Shown here: positions 8,850-18,363 of the stretch, one piece after another
How positions within the stretch are numbered: position 1 is the first letter of the stretch
Layout: the number at the start of each line of letters is the position of its first letter
Assembly (NCBI GenBank): GCA_945898215.1
Contig: CAMDHY010000006.1
Span: forward strand, 19,658-83,657
Direction of reading: 5' to 3'
Length of the DNA: 64,000 nucleotides
DNA from: Pseudoxanthobacter soli DSM 19599
GTDB lineage: Bacteria; Pseudomonadota; Alphaproteobacteria; Rhizobiales; Segnochrobactraceae
Notes under the pieces: generated by a model
The model's database searches: none
Told to the model about the DNA's origin: nothing
Seen by the model: only the letters and a program-made list of their open reading frames with translations
Program-made: the position numbers and the translations under genes

Positions 8850-9662
8850 GTGACAGCGCAATCCCCGGACGCCTTCCCGCCCGTCGAGCGCCTCGACGGC
8901 GACACCGCCTGTGGCATCCTCGTCCTCTGCGACCACGCCTCGAACGCCCTGCCGCCGGAGTACGGCACGCTCGGGCTCGACCCGAGCCAGCTCGAGCGCC
9001 ACATCGGCTACGACATCGGCGCCGCCGCCGTGACGCGCGGCCTCGCCCGCCGGCTCGGCGCCCCGGCGCTGCTCACCACCTATTCCCGCCTCCTGATCGA
9101 TCCCAATCGCGGCGACGACGACCCGACGCTGATCATGCGGCTGTCGGACGGCGCCGTCGTGCCGGCGAACGCCCGCCACACGGCCGAGGAGCGCGAGGCG
9201 CGGATCGCCCGATTCCACCGCCCCTACCACGCCGCCATCAAGGCCGAGCTCGACCGAATGGAGGCCCTCGGCCTCGTGCCGCTGATCGTCTCGATCCACT
9301 CGTTCACGCCGGTCTGGCGCGGCACGCCGCGGCCGTGGCACGTCGGCATGCTGTGGGATACCGACCCGCGGGCCGCCATCATGATGATCCGCGCCTTCGA
9401 GCGCGATCCCGCCCTCGTCGTCGGTGACAACGAGCCTTATGACGGGGCGCTGCGCAACGACACGCTCTACGTCCACGGCAGCGCCCGCGGCTTCCCGCAC
9501 GTCCTCGTCGAGGTCCGCCAGGACCTCATCGCCGACGACGCCGGCGCCGAGGCCTGGGCGGCCCGCCTCGAGCCGATCACGCGGGAGCTGCGCGCCGACC
9601 CCGAAATGGGCACAGTGCGCCGCTACGGATCGCGAGCGGGCGCCCTGCCGGTCGACGCCTGA
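8850..9662 (+). CDS. N-formylglutamate amidohydrolase family protein
   Basis: Family of metal-dependent amidohydrolases; the type enzyme cleaves N-formylglutamate to glutamate and formate in histidine breakdown. The 270-residue product shows LVLCDHASNALP, RLLIDPNR, SIHSFTPVW and LVEVRQDLI, which are the metal- and substrate-binding blocks. No other hut genes are near, so a role outside histidine degradation is possible. The start is taken as GTG 8850, where conserved sequence begins; a more upstream GTG exists but is preceded by Arg-rich sequence. DUF1244 follows after 60 bp, a frequent alphaproteobacterial arrangement. Confidence 0.9.
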   Translation: MTAQSPDAFPPVERLDGDTACGILVLCDHASNALPPEYGTLGLDPSQLERHIGYDIGAAAVTRGLARRLGAPALLTTYSRLLIDPNRGDDDPTLIMRLSDGAVVPANARHTAEEREARIARFHRPYHAAIKAELDRMEALGLVPLIVSIHSFTPVWRGTPRPWHVGMLWDTDPRAAIMMIRAFERDPALVVGDNEPYDGALRNDTLYVHGSARGFPHVLVEVRQDLIADDAGAEAWAARLEPITRELRADPEMGTVRRYGSRAGALPVDA

Positions 9663-9722
9663 GCGGCCATCGCCGCCACGACGACACGGGCGGCGACACC
9701 CGCGCCGTGAGGAGAAGAAGCG

Positions 9723-10028
9723 ATGACCGAGCTCGACGAGACCACCCGCACGGCGCTCGAGGCGGCGGCCTTCCGCCGGCTGCTCGAGCACCTCAACACC
9801 CGCACCGACGTGCAGAACATCGACCTGATGAACCTCGCCGGCTTCTGCCGCAACTGCCTGTCGAACTGGTACCGCGAGGCCGCCGAGGCGAAGGGCCTCG
9901 CGGTGACCAAGGACCAGTCCCGCGAGGTCGTCTACGGCATGCCCTACGAGGAGTGGCGCGCCAAGCACCAGACCGAAGCGACGCCGGAGCAGAAGGCCGC
10001 TTTCGCGAAAGGCGGCGGTGGGCATTGA
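9723..10028 (+). CDS. DUF1244 family protein
   Basis: A 101-residue soluble protein with the DUF1244 core: LNTRTDVQNIDLMNLAGFC, then CLSNWYREAAE and YGMPYEEW. It is helical, conserved and of unknown biochemical role. A clear purine-rich ribosome binding site (GAGGAGAAGAAG) precedes the ATG. It probably forms a short operon with the amidohydrolase gene 60 bp upstream. A pyrimidine-rich simple repeat and a REPIN follow the stop. Confidence 0.92.
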   Translation: MTELDETTRTALEAAAFRRLLEHLNTRTDVQNIDLMNLAGFCRNCLSNWYREAAEAKGLAVTKDQSREVVYGMPYEEWRAKHQTEATPEQKAAFAKGGGGH

Positions 10029-10082
10029 GGGCGCTCATGCTCCCTCTTCCTTTCCCTATACCTCTCCCTCTCCCTCTCCGTA

Positions 10083-10184
10083 GTCATTCCCGGCCTTGTG
10101 CCGGGAACCCATCCCTCTCCCCGGTCTCGGCGTCGGCGACTTCTTCGGCGTTGCATGGGTTCCCGGCACAAGGCCGGGAATGAC
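10083..10184. repeat. REPIN with perfect 30-bp inverted arms
   Basis: The arms 10083-10112 and 10155-10184 are exact reverse complements over 30 bp and are separated by 42 bp. Each arm contains its own hairpin, CCCGGC-CTTGT-GCCGGG, flanked by GTCATT and AACCCAT. This is the 'cattcccggccttgtgccggg' palindrome family widespread in alphaproteobacteria. Immediately upstream is a (CCTCTC)n-like simple repeat at 10060-10080. The remaining bases up to truA (10185-10315) hold no gene I can support. Confidence 0.92.
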
Positions 10185-10315
10185 CTCGAATGGGGGCTGG
10201 CTCCGCAGCCACCTCGCCCTCTGCCCCGGCCTCCGGCCCGTCGCGCCGCCCACCTCGCCCTTTGCCCGACCTCCGAGCTACCCCGCCGGCCGCCTGACCC
10301 GCCGCCCCGCAAGCC

Positions 10316-11107
10316 TCACTCGTCTCCGTCGGCCCCGGCCTCCGGCACCAACTCACCCGCCTCCGGATACACCACCCCCGTCAGACAGAGCCCGTCCGGC
10401 GGGGCGACCGGGCCGCAGCGGGCGCGGTCGCGGGCGTCGAGGGCGGCACGCAGGTCGGCACCACTCCAGCGGCCCTCGCCGACCTGCACGAGCGATCCCA
10501 CCAGCGAGCGCACCTGGTTGTGCAGGAACGAGCGCGCCGCCGCCTCAACGACGATCCGATCGCCGTCGCCCTCGCGCGCCACCGACAGCACGTCGAGGGT
10601 CCGAACCGGGCTCTTCGCCTGGCAGGCGGCGGCGCGGAAGGTGGTGAAGTCGTGCCGGCCGAGGAGCCCCTGCGCCGCCGCGTGCATCGCCTCGGCGTCG
10701 AGCCGGCGCGGCACGTGCCAGACCCGGTGGCGGTCGAGCGCCGGCGGCGCCCGCCGGTCGAGAACCAGGTAGCGGTAGCGCCGGCCGATCGCCGAGAAGC
10801 GCGCGTCGAAATCGTCCGCCACCCGCTCGACCTGAAGTACCGCCACCGGGTGGGGCCGCAGGTGCGCGTTCAGCGCGTCGCGGATCCGGTCGGCCGGCCA
10901 GTCGCGGGAAAGGTCGAGATGGGCGACCTGTCCCGACGCGTGCACGCCGGCGTCCGTCCGCCCGGCCCCGCGCACCCCCGGCCGCTCGCCGGTGAAGGCG
11001 AAGACGGCGTCCTCCAGCACCCCCTGCACCGACAGCCCGTCGGCCTGCCGCTGCCAGCCGACGAAGGGCGTGCCGTCATATTCGAGCGTGAGCTTGGTGC
11101 GGGGCAT
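10316..11107 (-). CDS. truA: tRNA pseudouridine(38-40) synthase
   Basis: Converts uridines 38-40 of the tRNA anticodon stem to pseudouridine. The 263-residue protein starts [21 protein letters not shown] and has the catalytic aspartate D52 inside [11 protein letters not shown]. The C-terminal domain contains [11 protein letters not shown]. The length is normal. It follows fmt and def on the same strand, separated by a small opposite-strand phosphatase gene, so the usual def-fmt-truA transcription unit is probably split here. Confidence 0.96.
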   Translation of the reverse strand: MPRTKLTLEYDGTPFVGWQRQADGLSVQGVLEDAVFAFTGERPGVRGAGRTDAGVHASGQVAHLDLSRDWPADRIRDALNAHLRPHPVAVLQVERVADDFDARFSAIGRRYRYLVLDRRAPPALDRHRVWHVPRRLDAEAMHAAAQGLLGRHDFTTFRAAACQAKSPVRTLDVLSVAREGDGDRIVVEAAARSFLHNQVRSLVGSLVQVGEGRWSGADLRAALDARDRARCGPVAPPDGLCLTGVVYPEAGELVPEAGADGDE

Positions 11108-11210
11108 GGTGATCTTCGGACGGGAACAGGGAGACGGCAGTGGCGGCGCGATCGGTTGGGTGTATAGCCGAAACGACGTCCGTTCTCTCCCCGCGGCGAC
11201 CCCCCGAGCC

Positions 11211-11534
11211 GTGCGCAACATCCTCTTCGTCTGTGGCCGCAACCGCCTGAGGAGCCCGACGGCGGAACAGGTGTTCGCCGCGCTGTCCGACGTCGAGACC
11301 GATTCCGGCGGCGTTGCCGACGATGCCGAGACGCCGGTGTCGGCCGAGCAGATCGCCTGGGCCGACGTCGTCGTGGTGATGGAGCGCGCCCACCAGCGCC
11401 GCCTGAAGCGACGCTTTCCGGCAGCGCTCGCGGGCAAACGCGTCGTCTGCCTCGACATCCCCGACCGCTACACGTTCCTGCAGCCGGAGCTCGTCGCCCT
11501 CCTCGAGGCCCGCGCCCACCGCTTTTTGCGGTGA
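11211..11534 (+). CDS. Low-molecular-weight protein tyrosine phosphatase-like protein
   Basis: A 107-residue protein beginning [20 protein letters not shown]. This resembles the low-molecular-weight phosphatase P-loop (CX5R), here C8-GRNRL-R14-S. The usual C-terminal DP acid loop is represented by DIPDRYTF. These short proteins form a distinct subfamily and their phosphatase activity is less certain than for the 150-residue enzymes. The start is GTG at 11211, because conserved sequence begins there. It lies divergent from truA with a gap of 103 bp and convergent with fmt, stops 6 bp apart. Confidence 0.85.
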   Translation: MRNILFVCGRNRLRSPTAEQVFAALSDVETDSGGVADDAETPVSAEQIAWADVVVVMERAHQRRLKRRFPAALAGKRVVCLDIPDRYTFLQPELVALLEARAHRFLR

Positions 11535-11540
11535 GAGCCC

Positions 11541-12473
11541 TTACCCGAGCCGCGTCCCCGTCGGCACCGGCGTGCCGCGCAGGAAATCCGTGGCCGCCAT
11601 CGGCCCCTTGCCGGCGCGCTGGACGGTGACGAGGCGGACCGCACCCGTGCCGCAGGCGATGGTGAGCCCGTCGTCGAGGGCCGTGCCCGGCGCGCCGGCG
11701 CCGTCCACAACGGCCGTGCGGAGAACCTTCAGCCGCTCGACCTTGCCGCCGCGCTCGATCTCGCAGAAGGCGCCGGGGAAGGGCGACAGCCCGCGCACGT
11801 GGTCGTGCACGGCCTTGGCCGGCCAGGACCAGTCGATTCGCGTCTCGGCGTTGGTCAGCTTCGCCGCATAGGTGACGCCGTCCGCCGGCTGCGGCGTGCA
11901 CTCCAACCGGCCCGCCTCCAGTGCCGCCAGCGCCCTGACCATCAGGGCGGCGCCGAGCAGGGCGAGGCGGTCGTGCAACTCGCCCGCCGTCTCGTCCGGC
12001 CCGATCGGCGTACGTTCCGAAAGGCAGACCGGGCCGGTGTCGAGGCTCGCGTCCATGCGCATCACCATCGCGCCGCTCTCGCCGTCGCCCGCCATCACTG
12101 CCCGGTTGATCGGAGCAGCACCGCGCCACCGCGGCAACAGCGAGGCGTGCAGGTTGAGGCACCCGTGGCGGGGCGCGTCGAGCACCGGCTTCGGCAGGAT
12201 CAGCCCGTAGGCGACCACCACCGCGACGTCCGCCCCGTGCGCCGCGAACGCCGCCTGGTCGGTGGGATCACGCAGCCGCGCCGGCGTCAGCACCGGCACG
12301 CCGAGCCGCTCCGCCGCCTCGTGGACGGCCGAGCGCCGCTCGGCCATGCCGCGGCCGGCGGGGCGGGGTGCGCGCGTGTAGGCGGCGGCGAGGTGGTGGC
12401 CGGCGCCGGCGATCGCCTCGAGTGTCGGCACGGCGAAGTCCGGCGTGCCCATGAAGACGATTTTCAGCGGCAT
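11541..12473 (-). CDS. fmt: Methionyl-tRNA formyltransferase
   Basis: Transfers a formyl group from 10-formyltetrahydrofolate to initiator Met-tRNA. The 310-residue product starts [20 protein letters not shown] and has the catalytic block [20 protein letters not shown] (Asn, His) followed by [10 protein letters not shown] (Asp). The C-terminal tRNA-binding domain is complete. It lies 10 bp downstream of def on the same strand, the usual def-fmt pairing. Confidence 0.97.
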   Translation of the reverse strand: MPLKIVFMGTPDFAVPTLEAIAGAGHHLAAAYTRAPRPAGRGMAERRSAVHEAAERLGVPVLTPARLRDPTDQAAFAAHGADVAVVVAYGLILPKPVLDAPRHGCLNLHASLLPRWRGAAPINRAVMAGDGESGAMVMRMDASLDTGPVCLSERTPIGPDETAGELHDRLALLGAALMVRALAALEAGRLECTPQPADGVTYAAKLTNAETRIDWSWPAKAVHDHVRGLSPFPGAFCEIERGGKVERLKVLRTAVVDGAGAPGTALDDGLTIACGTGAVRLVTVQRAGKGPMAATDFLRGTPVPTGTRLG

Positions 12474-12483
12474 CGCGCGCCGC

Positions 12484-13038
12484 TCACGCGGCGCCCATCT
12501 TGGCGCGCTCGGGGCGCTTCGGCGCCGGGGCACCCATCTTCGCCTGCTTCTTCGCCCGCTTGACGATCAGCCCGCGCTTCAGCCGCGACAGGTGGTCGAT
12601 GAACAGCACGCCGTTCAGGTGGTCGATCTCGTGCTGCAGGCAGGTGGCGAGCAGGCCGTCGGCCGTCATCTCGCCCTCGGCGCCGTCGCGGTCGAGAAAG
12701 CGCACGCGGATCTGCGCCGGCCGCTCCACCTCGGCATATTCCTCCGGGATCGACAGGCAGCCTTCCTCGTGGGTCGACAGCGCCTCGGACGACCAGACGA
12801 TCTGCGGGTTGATGAAGGCCATCGGGTTTGGCGGCGTATCGCCCCGTGTTGCGTCGAGAACGATCAGACGCCGCGGCACGGCGATCTGCACCGCCGCAAG
12901 CCCGATTCCGGGCGCGTCATACATGGTCTCGAACATGTCCTCGATCAGTGCCCTGAGCTCCGCGTCCACGGTGTGGATCGGCTCGCTCGCCTGCCGGAGC
13001 ATCGGATCGGGCAGCTTGATGATTTCGCGTATCGCCAT
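12484..13038 (-). CDS. def: Peptide deformylase
   Basis: Removes the formyl group from nascent proteins, acting with fmt in the initiator cycle. The 184-residue protein shows the three family motifs: GIGLAAVQI (44-52), EGCLS with metal ligand C94, and HEIDH with H136, E137 and H140. The tail is basic and Ala/Lys-rich. The ATG at 13038 is followed by [13 protein letters not shown], the usual N-terminus. It is divergent from rmuC with a gap of 90 bp that should hold both promoters. Confidence 0.97.
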   Translation of the reverse strand: MAIREIIKLPDPMLRQASEPIHTVDAELRALIEDMFETMYDAPGIGLAAVQIAVPRRLIVLDATRGDTPPNPMAFINPQIVWSSEALSTHEEGCLSIPEEYAEVERPAQIRVRFLDRDGAEGEMTADGLLATCLQHEIDHLNGVLFIDHLSRLKRGLIVKRAKKQAKMGAPAPKRPERAKMGAA

Positions 13039-13128
13039 TTTCGCTAGATATGAAACCGCGCATTCCCGGTCAATCGGGATGCTGTCGCGGCGAATCGCTT
13101 GGGTCGCGAATCGGCGTAAAGCAGGGGC

Positions 13129-14328
13129 ATGTTCGAAGGGCCCCTTGCCGAACCGCTGTTCATGCTGGGCACGCGCGCCGTGCTCGTCGGCGAGGTCGCG
13201 ATCGCTGCAGGGGCGGTGCTCGTGGTGCTCCTCCTCGTCACGCTGATGGCGCTGCGCAGGGCGGCCCGCGCCGGCCTCGAGGCCGAATTCCTCGCCGCCG
13301 AGCGCACCGAGGTGCTGGAGGAGCGCATCGGCGAGCTCCTGCGCGTGCAGTCGGAGACGTCCGGCCGGCTGCAGACGATGGCGGAGGTGCTGGGCTCCCG
13401 CCAGAGCGACCTCGCCCGGCTGGTGAGCGAGCGCCTCGACGGCCTCGGCCACCGCCTCGGCCAGTCGATGGCGGAGACGACGAAGTCGACCCATCAGAAC
13501 CTCACCCAGCTGAACGAGCGCCTCGCCGTCATCGACCGCGCCCAGGACACCATCGCCAAGCTCTCGGGCCATGTCGTCGCGCTGGAGAAGATCTTCGCCG
13601 ACAAGCAGACGCGCGGTGCCTTCGGGCAGGGGCGGATGGAGGCGATCGTCCGCGACGCGCTGCCCACCGGCGCCTACGAGTTCCAGGCGACGCTGTCGAA
13701 CGGCACCCGGCCCGACTGCCTGGTGCGGCTGTCGAACGGCCAGCCGCCGCTCGCCATCGACGCCAAGTTTCCGCTCGAGGCCTACAACCGCATCCGCGCC
13801 GCCGACCGGCCGGAGCTCGCCAAGGCGGCCGAGACGCAGTTCCGCCGCGACCTCGGCAAGCACGTCGACGACATCAGCGCCCGCTACCTCATCCCCGGCG
13901 AGACCCAGGATACCGCCTTCCTGTTCGTGCCGTCGGAATCGGTGTTCGCCGAGATCCACGAGCGCTTCGAGGACATCGTCGCCCGCGCAGGCGCCGCCCG
14001 CGTCGTCATCGTCTCGCCGTCGCTGCTCGTGCTGTCGGTGCAGGTGGTGCAGGCGATCCTGCGCGACGAGCGCATGCGCGAGCAGGCTCACATCGTCCAG
14101 GCCGAGGTGCGCCGCCTCGTCGAGGACGTCGTGCGCCTGCACGAGCGCACGCTCGCGCTGCAGAAGCACATCGCCCAGTCGGCCGGCGATCTCGACCAGA
14201 TCGTCGTTTCCGCCGACAAGATCCGCCGCCGCGGCGGCCGCATCGAGGCGCTCGACCTCGACGAACCGGCGGTCGCGCCGCTAGGGTCTGCTGACCCTTC
14301 TAACGACGGCCGTCGCGCCGCATCCTGA
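13129..14328 (+). CDS. rmuC: DNA recombination protein RmuC
   Basis: Membrane-anchored protein with a nuclease-like fold that limits inversions and recombination at short inverted repeats. The 399-residue product has one N-terminal transmembrane helix (about 17-41), a long coiled-coil region (about 45-150), and the RmuC core containing [13 protein letters not shown] and [16 protein letters not shown]. The ATG at 13129 gives the expected anchor. It is oriented away from def and stands 27 bp before ghrA, with which it may be co-transcribed. Confidence 0.93.
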   Translation: MFEGPLAEPLFMLGTRAVLVGEVAIAAGAVLVVLLLVTLMALRRAARAGLEAEFLAAERTEVLEERIGELLRVQSETSGRLQTMAEVLGSRQSDLARLVSERLDGLGHRLGQSMAETTKSTHQNLTQLNERLAVIDRAQDTIAKLSGHVVALEKIFADKQTRGAFGQGRMEAIVRDALPTGAYEFQATLSNGTRPDCLVRLSNGQPPLAIDAKFPLEAYNRIRAADRPELAKAAETQFRRDLGKHVDDISARYLIPGETQDTAFLFVPSESVFAEIHERFEDIVARAGAARVVIVSPSLLVLSVQVVQAILRDERMREQAHIVQAEVRRLVEDVVRLHERTLALQKHIAQSAGDLDQIVVSADKIRRRGGRIEALDLDEPAVAPLGSADPSNDGRRAAS

Positions 14329-14355
14329 CCCTTCAAAATCACGATCGAGGCGGCG

Positions 14356-15300
14356 ATGACGATCCTCCTGTCGACAGGCATCTGGCCGGTGGAAGACTGG
14401 CAGCGGCCGCTGGCGAAGCTCGCTCCCGGCCGCCGCGTCGTCGTCGCCGGTCGTGACGACTACGACCCCGCCGAGGTGCGCTACGCGCTGGCCTGGAAGC
14501 CGCCGGAGGGCCTTCTCGCCGGCCTGCCGAACCTCGCCGCGATCTTCTCGCTCGGCGCCGGCGTCGACCACATCCTCGGCGATCCGACGCTGCCCGACGT
14601 GCCGCTCGCCCGCATCGTCGACCCGGACCTCACCATGCGGATGACCGAGTGGGTGGTGCTGCAGGTGCTGTTCCACCACCGCCAGACCTTCGGCTACATG
14701 CGCCAGCAGCGCGAGCGCCACTGGGACGAGATCCGCCAGCCGGCGGCGAAGGACGTGCGCGTCGGTGTCATGGGCCTCGGCGTGCTCGGCCGCGACGCAG
14801 TGGAGGTGATCGCCCGCCTCGGCTTCGACACCGCCGGCTGGAGCCGCTCGGCCCAGGAGATCCCCGGCGTCGCCTGCTTCCACGGTGAGGCCGGCTTCGA
14901 CGCCTTCCTTGCCCGCACCGACATTCTCGTCTCGCTGTTGCCGCTGACGCCGGAGACGCAAGGGTTGATCGACCGTCGGCTGCTGTCGAAGCTGCCGCGC
15001 GATGGCGCGCTCGGCGGTGCGGTGCTGATCAACGCCGGCCGCGGCGGGCAGCAGGTGGAGGCCGACGTGCTCGCTGCACTGGAGGACGGCACGCTGATTG
15101 GCGCCAGCCTCGACGTCTTCGAGACCGAGCCGCTGCCGGCTGACAGCCCGTTCTGGTCGCACCCGAAGGTGCTCGTCTATCCGCACGTCGCCGCCGTCAG
15201 CGACGCCAACGCGCTGACCCGCCTCATCCTGCGCCAGATCGAGCGCGTCGAAGCCGGCCTGCCGCCGGAGCACCTTGTCGACCGCGCGCGGGGCTACTGA
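14356..15300 (+). CDS. ghrA: Glyoxylate/hydroxypyruvate reductase A
   Basis: NADPH-dependent D-2-hydroxyacid dehydrogenase reducing glyoxylate and hydroxypyruvate. The 314-residue protein has the nucleotide-binding stretch VGVMGLGVLGRDAVEVIARLG and the catalytic Arg in INAGRGGQQVE. The Glu is in DVFETEPLP and the His in YPHVAAVSD. The length and the short substrate domain fit the GhrA subgroup rather than SerA. Substrate preference is inferred from family. Confidence 0.92.
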   Translation: MTILLSTGIWPVEDWQRPLAKLAPGRRVVVAGRDDYDPAEVRYALAWKPPEGLLAGLPNLAAIFSLGAGVDHILGDPTLPDVPLARIVDPDLTMRMTEWVVLQVLFHHRQTFGYMRQQRERHWDEIRQPAAKDVRVGVMGLGVLGRDAVEVIARLGFDTAGWSRSAQEIPGVACFHGEAGFDAFLARTDILVSLLPLTPETQGLIDRRLLSKLPRDGALGGAVLINAGRGGQQVEADVLAALEDGTLIGASLDVFETEPLPADSPFWSHPKVLVYPHVAAVSDANALTRLILRQIERVEAGLPPEHLVDRARGY

Positions 15301-15478
15301 GCGGCCGACCCCCGCCGTCTGCCAGTGAAGCAGCCCTGTGGCTTCCGTGTGCAGGTGCGGTATAGTGGAAGGCGAGGCTGTGAGGCGTCACATGATCCGC
15401 AGGGCGGATCGAAGCCGGCCCATGCATCTTCGAAATCGTCCGACAATCGGCACGGATGCAGCAGGTGGCCGCTCTCCA

Positions 15479-16534
15479 ATGGCAAAGAAGCCGCGGAAAT
15501 CCAGGAAGCAGAAGGGCGGCGAGGCTGAGGTCGCGCGCTTTCGCGACGAGCTCGGACCGTTCGTCGTCTCTGCCGAGACGACGCGGATGGCGATGGTCTT
15601 TACCAACGCCAAAGAGGCGGGCAACCCGATCGTCTTCGCCAACGACAGCTTTCTCGAGCTGACTGGCTACGAGCGCGACGAGGTCCTGGGGCAGAATTTC
15701 GATTTTCTGACGGTGCGCAACACCAGCACGGAGGCGCTGGCGAAAGTCCAGGCGGCGCTGGATGGCAAGCCGAACGGCGATATCGAGATCCTCTATCACC
15801 GCAAGGACAACAGCGAATTCCTGGCGGCCGTCGTCATCTGCCCCGTGCGCGACGAGCGCGACAGGATCGTCCAGTATTTCGCGTCGTTCGTCGACCTGAC
15901 GCGGCACCGGGATGCGGAACAGCACCTGCAGGCGCTGATCAACGAACTCAACCACCGCGTCAAGAACACGCTCGCGACGGTCCAGGCCATCGTCCGCCAG
16001 GTCCTGCGGACTGAGCCGGACGCCGCCGTCGCGCGCGAGGCGATCGAGTCCCGTCTGTTCGCGCTGTCGAGATCGCACGACCTCTTGACGCGCGAGAACT
16101 GGCGGGGAGCGGGGCTGCGGGACGTCCTGGAAACGGCGCTGGCACCGTTCGGCGTCATGGCGAGCCAGGCCTCGCGGCTGACGGTCGCCGGGGACAACCT
16201 GCGCTTCCCGCCCAGAACCGCCCTGGCGCTCGGCATCGCATTCAACGAACTCGCGACCAATGCGGTGAAGTACGGGGCGTTCGCGAATGCGAAGGGCACG
16301 GTCGCCGTCAGCTGGTCGGTGGAGGCGACGCAGGGTGGGGATCGGGCGCTGTTGCGCTGGCAGGAGACGGACGGACCGACCGTCGTGCCGCCCGTCCGCA
16401 AGGGCTTCGGGTAGCAGATGATCGAGCGTGGCTTGGCGCAGGAACTGAACGGTACCGTTCAACTCGACTATCGGCCTGAAGGATTGGTCTGCACCATGGA
16501 ATTTCTCGCGCCCCACGACACATCCTATGGATAG
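15479..16534 (+). pseudogene. LOV/PAS-HWE histidine kinase with in-frame TAG
   Basis: Sensor kinase with an N-terminal PAS domain of LOV type (about 28-140) and an HWE/HisKA_2 kinase domain with phospho-accepting H159 in ELNHRVKN, the N-box FNELATNAVKYGAF and the RWQETDGP block. The LOV motif that normally holds the photoactive cysteine (GXNCRFLQ) reads GQNFDFL here, with Phe74 in place of Cys, so flavin photochemistry is not expected. Codon 312 is TAG (16412-16414), directly after RKGFG of the glycine box. The frame then continues QMIERGLAQELNGTVQLDY to a second TAG at 16532. That continuation matches the expected kinase C-terminus, so this is a nonsense interruption and not the natural end. 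The ATG at 15479 fits the family N-terminus. The true end overlaps the response regulator start by 8 bp. Confidence 0.85.
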
Positions 16535-16892
16535 GTTTCTGGTTGGTCGGCGCGTTCTCGTCGTCGAAGATGAAGTGCTGATCCTGATGATGATCGAAGA
16601 GATGCTCGCCGACCTCGGGTGCGAGTCCGTCGCCTCTGCCTCAATGGCCGGCAAGGCCGTCGCCCTGGTCGAAAACGACACCTTCGACGTCGCGATGCTC
16701 GACATGAACCTGAACGGCAGGAGCAGCCTCGCCGTCGCCCAGGCACTCGCGGCGCACAGCGTGCCCTTCGTCTTTTCGACCGGCAACAGCATCGACGAAG
16801 TGTGGGACGGCTTCGCGGACCGGCCCGTGCTGAGGAAGCCGTTCCGGTTCGAGGAACTGGCTGGGTCGTTGAGCCGGGTTCTCGCCCGCTGA
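16527..16892 (+). CDS. Single-domain response regulator
   Basis: A 121-residue receiver domain without output domain. It shows the acidic pair E14-D15 in VVEDE, phospho-acceptor D59 in MLDMNLNG, switch residue T85 and K104 in VLRKPFR. Its ATG lies inside the last codons of the upstream HWE kinase frame (8-bp overlap), so the two were built as a coupled pair. Single-domain receivers paired with HWE kinases usually pass the phosphate on or act by protein contact. With the kinase interrupted, its phosphate source may now be another kinase. Confidence 0.93.
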   Translation: MDRFLVGRRVLVVEDEVLILMMIEEMLADLGCESVASASMAGKAVALVENDTFDVAMLDMNLNGRSSLAVAQALAAHSVPFVFSTGNSIDEVWDGFADRPVLRKPFRFEELAGSLSRVLAR

Positions 16893-17092
16893 GAGCCTGC
16901 CGGAAGCGGCCGGCCGTCCTTTCGGACTCTGGGGCGGGGCAGGGCGGCTCGGACGAGGCCGCACATCGCCCTCCGCCGCGGACGCGCGACCCCCTGATCC
17001 TCGTCACCGTGCCGCCCACCGCCCTTTACAGCCGCCCGCCCGCCGCCGCACGCTGCCGCCTCCCGGCCCCCTGCCTCGGCGAGTGCGATCCC

Positions 17093-18013
17093 ATGCGTGA
17101 TCCCGATCCCAGCGCCTATCCCCGCGACCTCGTCGGCTACGGGCGCAGCCCGCCGAACCCCGCGTGGCCGGGTGGCGCCCGCGTCGCCGTGCAGGTGGTG
17201 CTCAACTACGAGGAGGGCGGCGAGAACGCCGTCATCCACGGCGACGCCGCCTCGGAGGCCTTCCTGTCGGACATCGTCGGGGCCGCGCCGTGGCCCGGCC
17301 AGCGCCACATGAACATGGAGTCGATCTACGAATACGGCTCGCGGGCCGGCTTCTGGCGGATCTGGCGGCTGTTCACGCGGCTCGGCCTGCCGCTCACCGT
17401 CTACGGCGTCGCCACCGCGCTCGCCCGCAATCCGGAGGCGGTGGCGGCGATGAAGGAGGCCGGCTGGGAGATCGCCTCGCACGGCCTCAAGTGGATAGAA
17501 TACAAGGATTTTTCGCGCGAGGACGAGGCCGCCCACATGGCCGAGGCGATCCGCATCCACACGGAAGCGACGGGCGAGCGCCCGCTCGGCTGGTACACCG
17601 GCCGCTGCTCCGAGCGCACGACGGAACTCGTGATGGAGGAGGGTGGCTTCCTCTATTCCTCCGACTCCTACGCCGACGACCTGCCCTACTGGCTCGCCGG
17701 GCCGAAGGGGACGCACCTCGTCATCCCCTACACCCTCGAGGCGAACGACATGCGCTACGCCTCGAACGGCTACGTGACGGGCGACGACTTCTTCCACTAC
17801 CTGCGCGACAGCTTCGACGTGCTCTACGCCGAAGGGGCGGAGGTGCCGAAGATGATGTCGATCGGCCTCCACTGCCGCCTGATCGGCCGCCCCGGCAAGA
17901 TCTCCGGCCTGATGAAGTTCCTCGACCACATCGCCCGCCACGACCGCGTCTGGGTGCCGCGGCGGGTGGATATCGCCCGCCACTGGATGAAGGTGCATCC
18001 GGCGCGGGGGTAG
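17093..18013 (+). CDS. PuuE-like polysaccharide deacetylase family protein (putative allantoinase)
   Basis: A 306-residue NodB-fold hydrolase. It reads RDLVGYGRSPPNPAWPGGAR near the N-terminus, then NYEEGGENAVIHGD and EYGSRAGFWRIWRL. The later blocks include ASHGLKWIEYKD and GWYTGRCSERT, the pattern of the allantoinase PuuE group of purine catabolism. That enzyme hydrolyses allantoin to allantoate in the cytosol. No other ureide genes are in the window, so the substrate is inferred from family only. The ATG at 17093 is chosen because conserved sequence begins there; the long upstream frame is non-coding. The stop is TAG. Confidence 0.82.
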   Translation: MRDPDPSAYPRDLVGYGRSPPNPAWPGGARVAVQVVLNYEEGGENAVIHGDAASEAFLSDIVGAAPWPGQRHMNMESIYEYGSRAGFWRIWRLFTRLGLPLTVYGVATALARNPEAVAAMKEAGWEIASHGLKWIEYKDFSREDEAAHMAEAIRIHTEATGERPLGWYTGRCSERTTELVMEEGGFLYSSDSYADDLPYWLAGPKGTHLVIPYTLEANDMRYASNGYVTGDDFFHYLRDSFDVLYAEGAEVPKMMSIGLHCRLIGRPGKISGLMKFLDHIARHDRVWVPRRVDIARHWMKVHPARG

Positions 18014-18054
18014 GGGATCTGCCGGGGCCGCATGATTTGCGCTATGAGTGCTCG

Positions 18055-18363
18055 ATGATCACCGTCGACGAAACAAGACCTCTTTCGCCTGCACTTGCAG
18101 CGGCTGTTGAAGGCGTCCTGCGCCCGAGGCTGACTCCCTACGGCCTGACGTCGTTACAAATCACGCCTAGCTTCGACCACGATGGTGATTCGGTCCTGTT
18201 CATTGATGGGGAGTACACGTTGACGAGCACTCCTGTCGATGCCCGCGTTTTGCTGTCTCTCATTTCGGACGTACGAGATGTTTTGTCGGCAGCTGGCGAA
18301 TTCCGTTATCCGCATATTCGGCATCACTTCGCCGACGATCAGCCGGTCCGCCGCTCCTCATGA
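18055..18363 (+). CDS. Small protein of unknown function coupled to a HEPN gene
   Basis: A 102-residue acidic protein that I do not recognise by name. It has no signal peptide or membrane segment. Visible features are a beta-rich middle (SLQITPSFDHDGDSVLFIDG), a helical segment with DVRDVL, and the C-terminal stretch PHIRHHFADDQ. It lacks the GSXXRG-type motif of MNT nucleotidyltransferases, the usual HEPN partners. Its TGA overlaps the ATG of the HEPN gene as ATGA, so the two are translated together. By position it could be the antitoxin or partner of that HEPN protein. Codon use is less GC-biased than in the neighbours, consistent with acquired DNA. Confidence 0.6.
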   Translation: MITVDETRPLSPALAAAVEGVLRPRLTPYGLTSLQITPSFDHDGDSVLFIDGEYTLTSTPVDARVLLSLISDVRDVLSAAGEFRYPHIRHHFADDQPVRRSS

